Source: Vigna angularis
Taxonomy: Eukaryota > Streptophyta > Magnoliopsida > Fabales > Fabaceae
DNA length: 64,000 nt
Assembly (NCBI RefSeq): GCF_016808095.1
Contig: NC_068976.1
Coordinates: 2,624,001 to 2,688,000, forward strand
Reading direction: 5' to 3'
Below, in pieces: positions 1-12,580 of the stretch. The notes beneath the pieces are model-generated. The model had not been told where the DNA came from. It saw only the letters and a list, made by a program, of their open reading frames with translations, and did not search any database. The translations under genes and the position numbers were made by a program. How positions within the stretch are numbered: the stretch's first letter is position 1; each line of letters starts with the position of its first letter.

Positions 1-250
1 TAAAAACATGTAATATCAACTATTATCAAAAGGATTGATAACAAAATATATGCTCAAATGATGTTTAAAAAGAGCTTTAAGAAAAACGTTTGTAGGAGCA
101 AAGCAATAAAGTACACTTTTTATACTGGTTCATTCAACCCGAGCTACATCCAATTCTCCCTTAAGAACTCTTAAGGGGTTCCATTAATCTTTAAGAACAT
201 TACACGAGCTTGACCTCTTCAAGTTTACAACGAGTATTAGCATCACTTAT
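1..250 (-). mobile_element. copia-type LTR fragment (inverted)
   Basis: The stretch around 112-150 (TTTTTATACTGGTTC, then a CTACATCC block) resembles the LTR at 55425-55460 in the same orientation. It is therefore a piece of a related copia LTR pointing to the minus strand. Both ends are unclear and one may lie outside the window. Confidence 0.3.
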
Positions 251-259
251 AGTATTCTA

Positions 260-1493
260 ACTACTTATGGTATGCAAGTTGTTGATGAATGGTTAAATGA
301 TTAACAATGGTTTCTTGCACAGATAAAATGGCATAATAATTGTTTATATCTTTAACATGTTTGTGCTATTTGATTGAATCCATAAATGATAAGTGAATCA
401 AGTCTAAAACTGATTAGAAATCTGGTTTTTGGTATAAATAATCGATTATATAAAATGTATAATCTGTTAAATTTAGCCAAAACACTTAGAGAGCTTAACA
501 AGGGCAAATTACTTTGTTATAATTTGTTATATTAGTTACATAACCAATTAAAACAGAGAGAAAGTCATAATTTGTTATATAAGTGAGATAATCTGTTAAA
601 GATGACAAATGGAAGACTATATGGTTTTGTATTAAAATAATCAATTACATAAGTTTAATAATTAGTTAAAATAGAGGACATAGTCTAATCCATTACATAA
701 ATAACCTAATGTGTTAAGACTGTTCGAAAAAGAATTTAAAGCCATAAGTTTCAAAATAATCCATTACACACATAGGGTAATATGTTAAAACAGAGAGAAA
801 AGCATAACAAATTATGCAAATAACATAATCGATTTTTCTGCCTCACGATTTAAAAATCCTATATATATGTGACTTGAAACCTGTTTCAATAATGTTACAA
901 TTTTCAAATACTAACATTCATGTTTAGCTCTAATTAAAGGTGTTTTCAAGAAACATTCTTGGAGGATCTAAGCTTCAATTGATGATTTCACATCAAGGAT
1001 TCATTCAAGACTTTGAGCTACATTGGTTCCGATTCAATCTGCGCTTAGAGAGTGTGATAAAGATCAGGTTCATAAAGAATTTGTAAATTATATACCTGTG
1101 TGAGGATAGTCAGGTTTGAGAGCTGGGATTGCTCTTGTGTTTGTAAGAGATTGAGTGTGTTCATCTCTTGTTTGCTATTTTGATTTTGAGTGGTGAGAGA
1201 AGTGCAATTGAAGGTTGTCATTGTATTCTTTCATACTCAATGATTATAGTGGATTCCCTTCAACTAAGGTTGTTGAAGGAAGACTAGATGTAAGCTTGTG
1301 ATAGCCGAACCAGTATAGATTGTTGTGTCTTGATATTTTTTGTCTTCTCTTTATCTTTGATTGATTCATTTGCTTTTGATTATTGATTTCAAGTTTCAAG
1401 AATTCATAAAGATTTCAAAATGATTTTGAAAAGGGTTAAAACCAATTTCCCCCCTCCTCTTGGTTTGAGATATAAGGCTTCCCTTTTCTAACA
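260..1493 (+). mobile_element. solo or truncated copia LTR, SIRE-like
   Basis: The region ends in a pyrimidine-rich block and CTTCCCTTTTCTAACA, the kind of 3' end seen in SIRE/Maximus copia LTRs. A TTGGTATCAACGC match to a Met-tRNA primer site follows at about 1511. It holds many AATCGATTA-like words, which also occur in the LTR at 55.2-56.3 kb, and a reverse copy of the TATACTGGTTCGGC block near 1304-1320. No gag or pol follows, so it is a solo or truncated LTR. The left boundary is a guess. Confidence 0.4.
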
Positions 1494-2480
1494 GAAGTAT
1501 TATAACCACTTTTGGTATCAACGCTAGACAATTGTCTAGAGACTGTTTAACTCAATTGAGCTAAACACCAAGTATTTTAATTCTCTTCAGAATGCACAAC
1601 ACAATCATTATTTAAGAGAAAATACATTTTGCTAACTCTCAAAAAGAAGATAAAAACAATACAATGAAATATGAGATTTTGCTAAGGTTGTTTTTCTAGA
1701 AATTTTACTTCAGACAATATATGAATAGAGTAAGAGAAAGCTTGTGTGATCATTCAAAAGTTATCTATAGTATCCTTCTTATCTTTACTTCCGTCTATTT
1801 ATAAATTTTCTTGAGAAATCAGCGTTAGACAGAGAGGTTGACTTCATGTAGTGTTGATAGCCTTTTAGGTGAGAAGTCAGACTCAAGTCTACTTTGTAGA
1901 TGTATAATGTTTTTTTCACAGCCTCTATCAAAACATAGCCTCTATGTTCTAAACAGTTTATCAGTTGTCAATTAATTAATGAACGCTTCATTGAGTAAAG
2001 CATTCAACATATATGATGATCAGATGGTGTAAAACATTAGATGCTTTATCAAAGATTGTTTGAGATATGCAGCATTTAACGAACTTTTGTTAGACGATAC
2101 ATTTCATAAGACACTTGCTTGAATTAACATTGTTTTGAATAAAACATATTTTAAGCTTCAATGTTAACATCGAGATAGATGCTTCTATTCATAAAATGCT
2201 TGTTTGTAAGACATTCGTTTAGACATGTCATCTATTAGATGATTATTTAATAAAGATGTTTTCTTCCATTATACATTGTTCCTAAAGCTTTTTCTATCAG
2301 TTGGTATAGTATAGAAAACATTATTATAAGCTTGTTTTGGTTTAGGAAAGATGTTCCAAAACTTTTTTATGTTAGACTCTTTTTCTTTAAAACAAACTTC
2401 ATTCAAAGTGATATTTCGTTTAAAGCTCTTTGTTAAACTTCAAAACTTAAGTTGCTAGACGGTTTAGTTTCTAGACAATC
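1494..2480 (-). repeat. LTR-like remnant with GTTAGAC-type words
   Basis: No coding potential is visible. A TATA-like TTATAAATAGA reads on the minus strand near 1795-1805. Short words of the type CTAGAC/GTTAGAC recur (about 1525, 1825, 2090, 2370, 2455), including the palindrome TAGACAATTGTCTAGA near 1526. This looks like an old LTR, but no partner copy is present to prove it. Confidence 0.25.
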
Positions 2481-2489
2481 TTGTCTTAA

Positions 2490-3480
2490 CATTCTTATTA
2501 TTTTAATATAAATTAATTAATTTTTATAAAAATAATAAAAAATTACAGCAAAAGAAAATAATATTATTAAATATTCAAAATTAAAATGGTGATATTTTCA
2601 TTTCTTGTAAATCAAATATTTAGAAATAAATTATAATTCTATACATTTCAACTTATAGTACCAAATAAAATCACATGAGAAACAAATCATTTATTAAATT
2701 TGCAAACCTTAATGAAACCTAGTTGATAAATTTTAAAAATATTTTTAAAACATATAAAAGGAAAACATATATTTAAATAATAAAATATTTTAAATTTCTC
2801 TTTATTTCAGTTTTTGAAATTCTAATTAAATATCTTATTTCATAGACTAATAAAAATTATGATACATCACATGATAAAATCACTCACTCAAACAAAAAAG
2901 ATTAAGCTATTAATATGTTAAATTCAACATAGATTTCTCATCTTTTGAACTTCAATATATGTTAGATAGTGATAAAAAAGATTCATGACAATTATATTAA
3001 ATTATTATAATATATAGTAAGTAAATTTTATTTATACAATTATAGTAATAAAATTACACTTATAATAATAAGTTAGAAAATAAAAATAATAGTCTCAAAA
3101 ATATCAAAACAATATTCTACTTGATAAAAATTAACAACAAATAAAAATATTAAAAAATAATTAAATGTGTGTCATAGAAACAATTTGATAAACAGATGAA
3201 TAAAATCACACAAAGAAAAACATATGCATAACTAAAGGATATAATCAGATGAAAAATACTTTAGAGATATACGAAAACTTTTCAAATATTAACTTAGTCA
3301 AATTGTTGAAAGTTAACAAAAGATTTTTTTATCTTACTTAATAAATGAAAGATTTATTCTATTGAAGACTAAAATTGAAAGTTGAACATTCTCATAGATA
3401 AAAAAATATTTAATTGACATAAAACATTTAAACAAAATTTCACAAAAGTTGAGATAAGGGAAAAGTATCATGGAGATGTG
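2490..3480. repeat. AT-rich direct repeat, copy A
   Basis: The sequence aligns in order and orientation with 4390-5470. Shared blocks include AATTAATTAATTTTTATAAA, a TTTAAAAATATTTTTAAAA block, and CTTCAATATATGTT followed by a GATGGTGATAAA-type word. The copies differ by many substitutions and small indels, so the duplication is old. No ORF or transposase is visible in either copy. Confidence 0.55.
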
Positions 3481-4389
3481 AATGAATTTCATGACAAGCC
3501 AAACAATTAGAAGAATGAAAGAAAAAAAAGTGTGTTAAAATGTTGACTTTGAGTATTTTAATAACAACTTAAGACTAGATTCCACACAATATTAAGCCAG
3601 TTAAATAGGATAAGTGATCAGTTCATCCAACAAAAAACATAAATCAAGCAACCACTTTAAATCAAATAAAAAACTACATAAATGAAAGTGTCTTTGAATC
3701 CAAGAGAGTTTGAATCTACTACATCAAGCTCCAACACAAAGAGGTTTAGCTCCTCATGAATAATGAAATAAGTACATGCAAAGAGGAGGAAAACATCTTC
3801 TAATCCTCTAAAGATATGTCTTTGAATTTTAAGGATATATGTGAGAAGACTCACTAGAGTCTCTCTCCAAAATCACCCTAAGAAAGGATAGACCGAAATC
3901 TTTCTCTCTCTCCTTTTTCACTCTTTTTTGAATCTACCAAAGGTGCTTGTATATATAGACATTCATAGCACAACTCAAGCAGTGGTTCATGACTCCAACG
4001 CTGAGGTTTCCTATGTGGCTCAACCTATGAAGTTCTGGGTTAAAGCTACCTACAATTGCTTAATAATGAAGTACTATCACATGGCTCAGGCTTCGATTTG
4101 TGCTTAAGGAAACCTTCTTGAGTAGGTTTTCTATGTGGCTCAAGCTCTCAGGTGGCTTTATAGCCATGACAACAAAATTCATCAAAAAGTGTTAAATTTC
4201 TTTTATTTTCTTCTCAATTCACAGATTAACTCCTTCGATTCATATGTTCCTGCAAAACCAGTGGAATTGGGGTAGATATCATATATATTATGCATAATCA
4301 AAACAAGATAAGTTATATTTTACTAATATCAAGAACTTATAAGTAACGAGTATACATTTATACTCGTGCCCGTGCTTGTACAAACTTTC
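3481..4389 (-). other. spacer between direct repeats, possible promoter
   Basis: A minus-strand CTATATATAC lies at 3949-3958 with a pyrimidine/purine-rich leader downstream (3840-3930). This arrangement is like an LTR promoter. A minus-strand frame of 65 codons (3657-3854) matches nothing I recognise. The spacer is less AT-rich than its flanks. If the flanking repeats are LTRs, this would be a very short internal region, but no primer site or polypurine tract was found. Confidence 0.25.
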
Positions 4390-5470
4390 TTACTATTTCA
4401 ATATCAATTAATTAATTTTTATAAAATAATAAAAATTTGTTGCAATGAAAATATATATTATCTAATATTCAATATCACAATGACATATTATTGTTTCTTT
4501 AATATCAAGTATTTATGAAGAAACTATAATTATATACATAACAAATTAGATAGCAAAATAAAATTTCATAAGAATCAAAATGTTTATTAAATTTTCAAAT
4601 ATTAATGAAACAAAGTTCATAAAATTTAAAAATATTTTTAAAAAATTACACAAACAATTTACATTTAAATTTAAAAATATTTTAAATGTCTCTTTACTCT
4701 CATTTATTAAATTATACTAAAATCGCGTTTTTTATACACTAATACAAATTATAATACACCACTTGAATGAAATCACACAAAAAACAAAGATTAAACTAAT
4801 AATAATTGAAATTTAACATACATATTTCATCTTTTGACCTTCAATATATGTTGGATGGTGATAAACAACATTTATACCAATGACATCAATTATTATATTA
4901 TAATAAACGAAATTTTTTATACAATTGTAATGATAAATTACAATTATGAAAATGAGTTAGAAAAATAAAATTATTACTTAAGAAATATCAAAACAATATT
5001 TTACATGAAAAATATAAACCAAATATAAAAATACTAAAAAAAAGAAAAAATAATCAAATGTGTCTTATAAACAACTTGATGCACTATTGAATGAAATCGT
5101 ACAAAGAAAAGAAATGAATAATTAAGTGTATGATAAGATGAAAAATACCCTATAAAGATATCATATTAATAGAATTGTTGAGAGATAATAAAAATTGTTT
5201 TTGCAAAACAAAAAAAATATTATTGAAATAAAACAAAAATTCAGAATAAGAGACAAGAAAATAAAGTTTTCATATTACATAGTAATGAAGGGTTTATCCT
5301 ATTGGTCAAGAGAGTTAAACATTCTCATATAAAAAACAATAAAAAAGAAATAAAAATATTAAAATGAGTATAAATATTCAAATATGTGACATAAAAAATA
5401 TTTAATTTGCATACATCATTTGAACATAATTGCACAAAAAGAAAATATTTAATGATAAGTCAAACAATTA
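4390..5470. repeat. AT-rich direct repeat, copy B
   Basis: This is the second copy of the 2490-3480 repeat, in direct orientation about 1.9 kb away. The order of conserved blocks is kept to the end, including the AACATTCTCATA block near 5310 that matches one near 3385. Confidence 0.55.
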
Positions 5471-6289
5471 AAAATATCTTATGAGTATTAGATAAGATAT
5501 TAGAAAATATCTTAAAGATGTAAAATATCTTAAAGATGTAAAATTATTTAATGATAAGTCAAACAATTAAAAAAGAAAAAAAAATATATTAGAAAAATAT
5601 ATATTAGATTACGTAATAGATTATGAGTATTTTTGTAGTTTAAATAGAGATGATAATAAGGGCGGAGATGAATATTAAGGTGGGTATAGGGATGGGAACA
5701 AAACAAATAAATCCATCTCCATACTCAATTGAAAAAATTAGATATTACCCATACACAGTCAATGCGGGGATTTCATCGTCTTGACATCCATTAAATGTTT
5801 TTCTTAATGTCTTATATGGAGGAAATTTTTTAGAAATCTTCATAGATATATAATCTTTCTTTCATATGTTCAATTTCTTAAATGATGTGTTTTTTTGACA
5901 TACTTATGTTTTATGATCCTTCAAATGATATGTTAATAAGTTCTCACATACACAAAAGTAATTAATTATACAAAATGACACAACATGCAGTTGTAAAAAA
6001 AGGAGAAAAAAAAATCAAACTCATCAAACACTTGAATACCCTCGTCTCACAATAATCTTAAATCTTAAGTCAACAAATTGAGATAAATGTTTATATCATT
6101 TATAAACTCTCTTGGACTAGAGACATCACATCATGTTTTTGTTCTTTATACACAAACTTGGAGGTAAGTTGTAAATAATTAGTGAACCAGACTATGAATC
6201 ATTATTAATACTTAAATTACCAAATGGATTTATTTAATTTGTGGCTACTTTGAACCTTAAATTTGTTAATACATTTCAAAATTACATAA
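5471..6289. other. AT-rich intergenic DNA with short tandem copies
   Basis: AAAATATCTTAAAGATGT is repeated back to back near 5510-5545, and AATGATAAGTCAAACAATTA occurs near 5451 and again near 5553. No gene is visible. Confidence 0.35.
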
Positions 6290-6640
6290 TTTTTTTATTG
6301 TACTATATATGACTAAGTACCTCTCGTCCTTGGAAAAGTACATGTCGGACTACTAAGTGGACATGTACTCGGCTCATTCTTATTCGACCAGTTCAACATC
6401 ACACAAGACACTTAATCACCACAGTCCATAGTTAACCAAGATGAATAAAAAACCAACAAGTATTTAGGCCAATGGGACTAGGCCCATTCAAGTAAAAGCT
6501 CATAAACAATATGTATAAATAGCAGATTTTATTTGATATATTGATTACGTTTTCATTAATTACATAGTTATTGCTTTATGACATAAGACACTAACTTGAG
6601 TATGAGAGTGTCTTCTATAGGCATAAGCCCATTTTGTCTT
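6290..6640 (+). mobile_element. probable 5' LTR of the gypsy element at 6.7-9.0 kb
   Basis: A promoter-like GTATAAATAGCAG lies near 6510, followed by a transcribed-leader-like stretch and then gag-like coding sequence on the same strand. This position fits the LTR of a Tat/Ogre/Athila-type gypsy element. I could not locate clean TG...CA ends or a second LTR copy. Confidence 0.35.
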
Positions 6641-6739
6641 AAAGAGAATGAGCACTTAGGAGAAGGACAAGTACTCTAGAGATTAAAGTTTGGAAATATT
6701 TGGAGAGTCTTTGAAGTTTTTGCATGGTACATTCTCGAC

Positions 6740-8250
6740 TCTATGAGAAAAATTGACACTAGTCATGGGGTCGACTTGTATTTTGTGAATAAATCTTTTA
6801 TGGTATCCATGAGAAATAGGATGGTTGGAGAAAGATATGTGAGACCCTCCTCGACTGACATAGCTACGATCCTAGAAGCCTATGTGTAGATGCAATAGGA
6901 GTCAGCCGAGTTTAAAAAGAGAAGTGTTAAGGAGAAGCACGCTCTAGGGGAGGAGAATACAAGGTTGAAAAGGACGGTTGAGGCTGAATTAACGACTTAG
7001 GAAGAAACTGGGAAGGAAACCCATGAAAGCATGCAATTGGTGTAGAGAACCCCACCTCGCATTAGTCTTGTCCATGGAAATGAAGAGGAAAGTGAATACA
7101 ACCCTACCCCTAAGACACACAACTCCTCGACAATAGTAGGGAGTCGCCAATAACCCTTCATAGACAGCACAACTGATACCCCCTTCCTAAGCATTGGAAA
7201 GCTTTTAACCTGAACCGGTATGATAGTAACACTAACCTAGATAAGTATGTTTTCGTCTACACCACTTAAGTTATTTTGTACTCGACTAATGACGACATCA
7301 TGTGCAAATCTTTTTCCACCATTTGAAGAGGGTAGCCTTGGAGTGGCTCAACCACTTTCCCCTATATTCCATCGATTGTTTCAACACATTGGCATTGTCT
7401 TTTAGAACACAGTTCGCCATGAGCCACCATCATTACCTTACCTCCTCCGCATTCCTCAACATTTGGCAAGAAAGCGGAGAACCTTTGTGAACCTTTATTG
7501 AAATGTTCAGTAAAGTGGCCCTAAAGATAAAAATCTTGAACCTTAAGGTGGTTCTTCTGTTTATGATCATGACGCTAAAGTTGAGCCCTTTTGTTGATGA
7601 CTTGTGTATAACCTTGCCTGCGAGTACGAATGTGCTAAGGCAATGAGCCACTAAGTTCATGCGGCTAGAGAATGTAAGAGAATGTCAAAACAAGATAAGA
7701 GTTGAGACCATGCTAGTTGAGAAGAAAGGTGTCAAATAGGACTTGCATAAAAAAGGTAGTTCCTGTTGTAGAGAACCTAGACATGCCTGATTCTCACCTT
7801 ACACACCCTTCAACGATCCTAGGTCCCATGTGTTGGAGGAAGCGTTGCAGGTACATCTCATAGCACCGCCCAGGAAATATCAAAACTTGTTGAATGCTAA
7901 CATGAACAAATACTGCAAGTACCATTGCAACAATGGTCACATAGTAGATGAATGTGTCGCGCTTAGAGATAAGGTCAAAGAATTTATTCGAACAAACACC
8001 TGAAGTGGTTTGTAAGGCACAATAGTGAAGAAAGTTTGTGTTTTGTATATCGAAGGTCCAATGACTGAAGAAATGGTAGGAAATATATGGAAAATGAAGA
8101 GAAGAGAAATGAATAAACCCAACATGAAGACAGGTGTTCTGATGCTAGACCCCCTTTGAAGGGTACAATAAACACAATATATGGAGGGTTCACTGAAGGG
8201 GGATCCTCATGCTCAGGCGGAAAAAGACATCTAAGGTAGTACAATTAGTG
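6740..8250 (+). pseudogene. Ty3/gypsy gag relic
   Basis: The reading switches between frames and is interrupted by stops. At about 7180-7500 it matches the retrotransposon gag core: a YDSNTNLDKYVFVYTT-like stretch, then a conserved W-L-N block within the 62-codon frame at 7302-7490, ending in a QESGEPL motif. A zinc-binding CKYHCNNGHIVDEC motif lies at about 7920-7965, of the CX3H type used by Tat/Athila-clade gag proteins. Gag would form the virus-like particle that packages element RNA. Stops and frameshifts make it non-functional. The clade call is inference from the motif and downstream protease. Confidence 0.6.
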
Positions 8251-8329
8251 GACATGGATACGATATCCTGAAACTATCGATGAATGAGGATGTCGTCTAT
8301 CACGTTCATGGACGTGGACATTCAGTGAG

Positions 8330-8810
8330 TAGATCAGGATCAAGATAACCCTGTGGTCATAACATTTGAAACAAAGAACTTCGCTATCAAGAAGGGCATA
8401 GTCAACCAGGGTAGTTTAGTTATATACTCTACTAAAAGACCTATAAGAAGTTGGAGTTACCAAAGGAAACAATAACACCTTATGATGAACTTGTATACAA
8501 CTTTTGTTGAGAAAAGGTGTCTACCAGAGAATACATCGACCTTCATACTACTTTTGGCAAAGGAAGTTTAACCAAGACCATATCAATTTGGTATTTGGTC
8601 GTAGATGCCAACACGTCCTATAATGTCTTGTTGGGTTAGTCATCACTTAACCTGTTAGGTGCCATGGTGTTTACCCCTCACCTTGCTATAAAGTTATCGT
8701 CTTTGTCCGGAGATATTATCATAGTCCACTATGACCAGAAGACGACCCAAGAATGCTACATTACAAGTCTACGACTATTGTTGAGTACTATTAATGTTTA
8801 ATGATAGAGA
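8330..8810 (+). pseudogene. gypsy aspartic-protease region relic
   Basis: It follows gag in the same orientation. At about 8545-8780 it reads YLVVDANTSYNVLLG, then SSLNLLGAMV and STPHLA-like sequence. This is the conserved region after the protease active site in Tat/Athila elements. The protease itself is hard to follow (8250-8540) because of frameshifts. No RT, RNase H or integrase follows: coding similarity ends near 8.8 kb, shortly before another element starts at 9023. Confidence 0.45.
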
Positions 8811-9022
8811 GCAAATGGCACAATCATAGAAAGAGATTAACTTGGCCCCAAAATAGGCAACCATGCAAGGACAGAGCCTGTAGGTAAAAACCAAAAAGTT
8901 GGCTTTACTAGAAGACCAAAGTTTGAAGATAAGAGTAACAATGGGAGAAGAATGAGAAAATGTAAATAGGCAAAGTCCTATATAATAATGTCGACCTATT
9001 CGCGTAGATAGGAATTAACCTC

Positions 9023-10100
9023 TATTAACACATTGGAAAGTATACCAAATCGTATCAAGTAATATAAAATGGTAAGACCAAGTATCGTATCCCATAAGAC
9101 TCACGGCACTAGACATTCATGTAATACCTTAACTAATTAAGACTTAAGAGCAATTTCATTTGTTTAGAATGAAAAATGCAGAAAAAGTAAATATGAATGC
9201 AATTTGATCAATTGGGGCAAAATACAAAAGTGAATGGATGATTTTGATAATACGAGATGAGTATGTTGTTGGGGTTTAGATTTCACCATCCTTACTCTCA
9301 TGTATATAAGAATTCATCTTCTTCATTCAATTATTAACGTCACTATCTAAATTACTTAAAACTCGATCCCTCGGTAAAGAAAGCCTATCCTTGATTATTA
9401 GACCACAATCCCTTTCATCCCTAATAATTAATTCTGCATTACGAATAGAAGCTTAAGACAACCAAACCTCCTATCCCCATCCTTGGACAATATTGCTTTT
9501 GGTAGAAATTCTCCAAATCGTGGTTTCTAGGTATTTCCCAATAACAAAGAAGACCATAAAATCATGCGATGAATGATCAAAACATAACAAGCATAGAGCA
9601 AAGGAGAAAATCTCTAACAATTAATGAAAGAAGCATATAATAATTCAGAACAAATTCAAATACATGAGAGTTTAGAGGTTACATTTTCCCCAACAACAAA
9701 TGAGTTTAGTTCTCCATAATCATGGAGAAACTAGGTGTACAATGGAATGATAGTGATAGAAAAACCCTAGAAACTGAAGAGGAGAGCTCCCGCATCCAAT
9801 TCTGCCTCCAGAGAGTGGAAAAATGTGTTTATGCGTCTCTGCTGCCCAAAGATACTCCCTCTAGGACGTCCAAGTCCTTATATACAGCTGAATTGGATCA
9901 TGGGCCAACGTTGTCAGCGCTCACCACCCCAACTTAGGGCGCCCAAGCGAGCTTGCGAGAGAACTGGCACTCAGTGCCCTAGGAAGGGCGCCCAAGCTTT
10001 GAGCGATACATGAAACTGGCACTCAGCGCCCCTTTCTGGCGCTCAGGGCCCCTTTCTGGTGCTCAGCCTTGACTGCTGACGCTCAAGGCCCCTTTCTGGC
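9023..10100 (-). repeat. 3' LTR of the LARD-like element (shared part)
   Basis: It begins TATTAACACATTGG, against TGTTAACACATCGG in the partner, so the terminal TG/CA has mutated. It shares with 11529-12580 the blocks CAAATCGTATCAAGTAAT, GTTGGGGTTTAGATTTCACC and CCATAAAATCATG. The distal part (9930-10100) has GC-rich GGCGCTCAG/GGCCCCTTTCTGG repeats. Confidence 0.6.
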
Positions 10101-10690
10101 AATCAAACAAACTCTACTCAACTCAAGGCAAGGATTTAAAAAAAAAAAGGTTTTTTCAAATTTCAAATTTAGGCTCAAGGTTCAAAGGATAGAAAAAACA
10201 TTGTTCTTTGTTTGGTTCACATATTGGCATTGCCTTATATGGGAGAAGAACAAATGGCCTTGATCATGTGTAACAAGCAAGCAAGAGGTCTAATAATAGA
10301 AACTTAGGCAAAATCAATCATGCTTCGAAAGCAATAACATTCAATCAATCAAAGACTCTGGAGTCCAACATCTCACAAGTTAAATCAAGTTCCACAATTT
10401 AATAAACATCCTCCCAGCATATTAATCACAATTTAACTTCATGCATCTGTTTTTAAAACAACTATGAGCAACCACCATCTATGCTTAAAAGCTAAACCAA
10501 TCATTACTCAACATGCATCATAGAACAATAGAGCAAACACAAGAATATTACTCATCACAAACAACAGTTTATCACATCATACCAAACCATTGCAGCACAA
10601 TTCATTAAACCAAGTACATAAGCAAGCTAAAATAAAAACAAAATAAATAAAATTCAAATAAGCAAAATAAAAATAAAGCAAAATAAATCC

Positions 10691-10960
10691 TGATCTAGTA
10701 GCATCTATCAGTAGATGCTATCAGTAACATCCATCAGCAGATGTCTAGTAGCATAGTATCCATCAGTAGATGCTTTCAGTAACATCCATCAGTAGATGTC
10801 TAGTAGCATAGCATCCATCAGTAGATGCTCAATCTAGTAGCATCCATCAGTAGATGCTCTCATCTTAATCATCCTAACATCCATCAGTAGATTCTATCAT
10901 CTGAGTCCTCCTAGCATCCCTCAGTAGATGTTGTCCAACATCCATCAGTAGATGTTGTCA
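10691..10960. repeat. minisatellite of AGCATCCATCAGTAGATG units
   Basis: About a dozen degenerate copies of a word close to AGCATCCATCAGTAGATG, some alternating with TAACATCCATCAGTAGATG and joined by short CTAGT or CTATC linkers. It lies in the internal region of the LARD-like element. No coding frame runs through it. Confidence 0.7.
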
Positions 10961-11504
10961 TTACTGCAAAGCAAAATCAAATCCAAACCACACAATACTC
11001 AATTAGAAAGAAAAAGTCAGAAACTGGGTTGCCTCCTAATAAGCGCTTGTTTAACGTCACGAGCTTGACACCATTAAACACAATCCGTATTTTTGATGTT
11101 GGTTCTCTTCTCTCTTTCATCACACCAACATAACTTCAAAGCTTCCTAGTGACCATCTTTACTCTCCTTGAATAAAGATCCTCAATCTCAATAGCTTTAA
11201 TCACCCATAACCTGTTCTTGTAACTCACTAGTGAACTAGCTTTTCTTCATTATCTACCTTCTTCATCTACTATTAGCAGTCTTCTCTACTTCCATACCTA
11301 AAAAGAAAAATTCTGATGATGTTGTGCTCCTAGTACAGATTTTCGGATCTTATCCTGCAGACACTAAAGAACGCTGCACTAGAGCACCCAATTAGCCCAA
11401 AAATAAAAACAAAATCAAATAAAAAACAAAAGTTAAAAACAGAAAAATTAAAGATAAAGTCTAACTGGTTAAGAATCACACAAAAGTATAGTTTAAACCA
11501 CGAG
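10961..11504 (-). other. non-coding internal leader of the LARD-like element
   Basis: No ORF of note. It contains a pyrimidine-rich stretch (11100-11120) and AT-rich sequence leading to the primer-binding site. On the minus strand this is the 5' leader downstream of that site. Confidence 0.4.
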
Positions 11505-11522
11505 TCCCCGACAACGGCGCCA
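11505..11522 (-). other. primer-binding site, tRNA-Asp type
   Basis: On the minus strand it reads TGGCGCCGTTGTCGGGGA, six bases after the end of the 5' LTR (11529). This is the 3' end complement expected for plant tRNA-Asp, as used by Athila and related gypsy elements. It fixes the element's orientation. Confidence 0.8.
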
Positions 11523-11528
11523 AAAACT

Positions 11529-12580
11529 TGTTAACACATCGGCAAGTGTACCGAATCGTATCAAGTAATAATAAATGGTAAGACCAAGTATCATTCCCAA
11601 GAGATTCACGACACTAGACAATTGTGTAATTACTTAACTAATTAAGACTGAAAAGATATTTTGTTGGTTTTTAAATGCAAATGCAACGAAAGTAAATATG
11701 AATGCAAATTGATTAATTGAGGCTAAAATACAAGAGTGAATGGATGATGTTGATAATATGAGATGAAAATGTTGTTGGGGTTTAGATTTCACCTAATCAT
11801 TCTCATGCATATAAGAATTCATCTTCTTCATTAAATTTTTAACATAACTCTCTAAATTACTTAAAACCCGATCCCTCGACAAAGAAAACCTATCCTTAAT
11901 TATTAGACCACAATCCCTTGCATCCCTAATAATTAATATTGCATTACAAACAGAAGCTTAAGACAACCAAACCTCCTATCCCCATCCTTAGGCAATATTG
12001 CTTTTGGGAGAAATTCTCCAGATCGTGGTTTCTAGGAATTTCCCAATAACAAAGAAGACCATAAAATCATGCCATGAATGATCAAAACATAAGAAGCATA
12101 GAGCAAAGGAGAAAATCCCTAACAATTAATGAAAGAAGTATATAATAATTTTGAACAAATTCAAATACATGAGAGTTTAGAGGTTACATCTTCCCCAACA
12201 ACAAATAAGATTAGTTCTCCATCATCATGAAGAAACTCGGTGTACAATGGAATGAAAGAGATAAAAAAAAGCCTAGAAACTAAAGAGGAGAGCTCCCGCA
12301 TCCCCAAATCTGCGTCCAAAGGGGCAAAACATGTGTTTCTGTGCTCAAGCCATCAAGAGATACCAACCATAGGGCATGCAAGTTCTTAAATAGAGCAAAA
12401 ATAAAGTTCAAGCCCAATAACGTTGGCGCCCAGCACCTTAGGTGGGGGCAAGCAGGGGAAACTGCGAGAGAAATAACGCTCAGCGCCCCTGGAAGGGCGC
12501 CTAGGCAGTGTGCGATACATGAAACTGGCACTCAGGGCCCCTGGCTGACGCTTAAGGCCCATGAGGGGGCCCTCAACTTC
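11529..12580 (-). repeat. 5' LTR of the LARD-like element (shared part)
   Basis: It starts with an intact TGTTAACACATCGG edge next to the primer site. It is the partner of 9023-10100, with numerous substitutions between them. GC-rich GGCGCCCAG/GGGCGCC words occur near 12420-12560. The outer end is not resolved. Confidence 0.6.
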
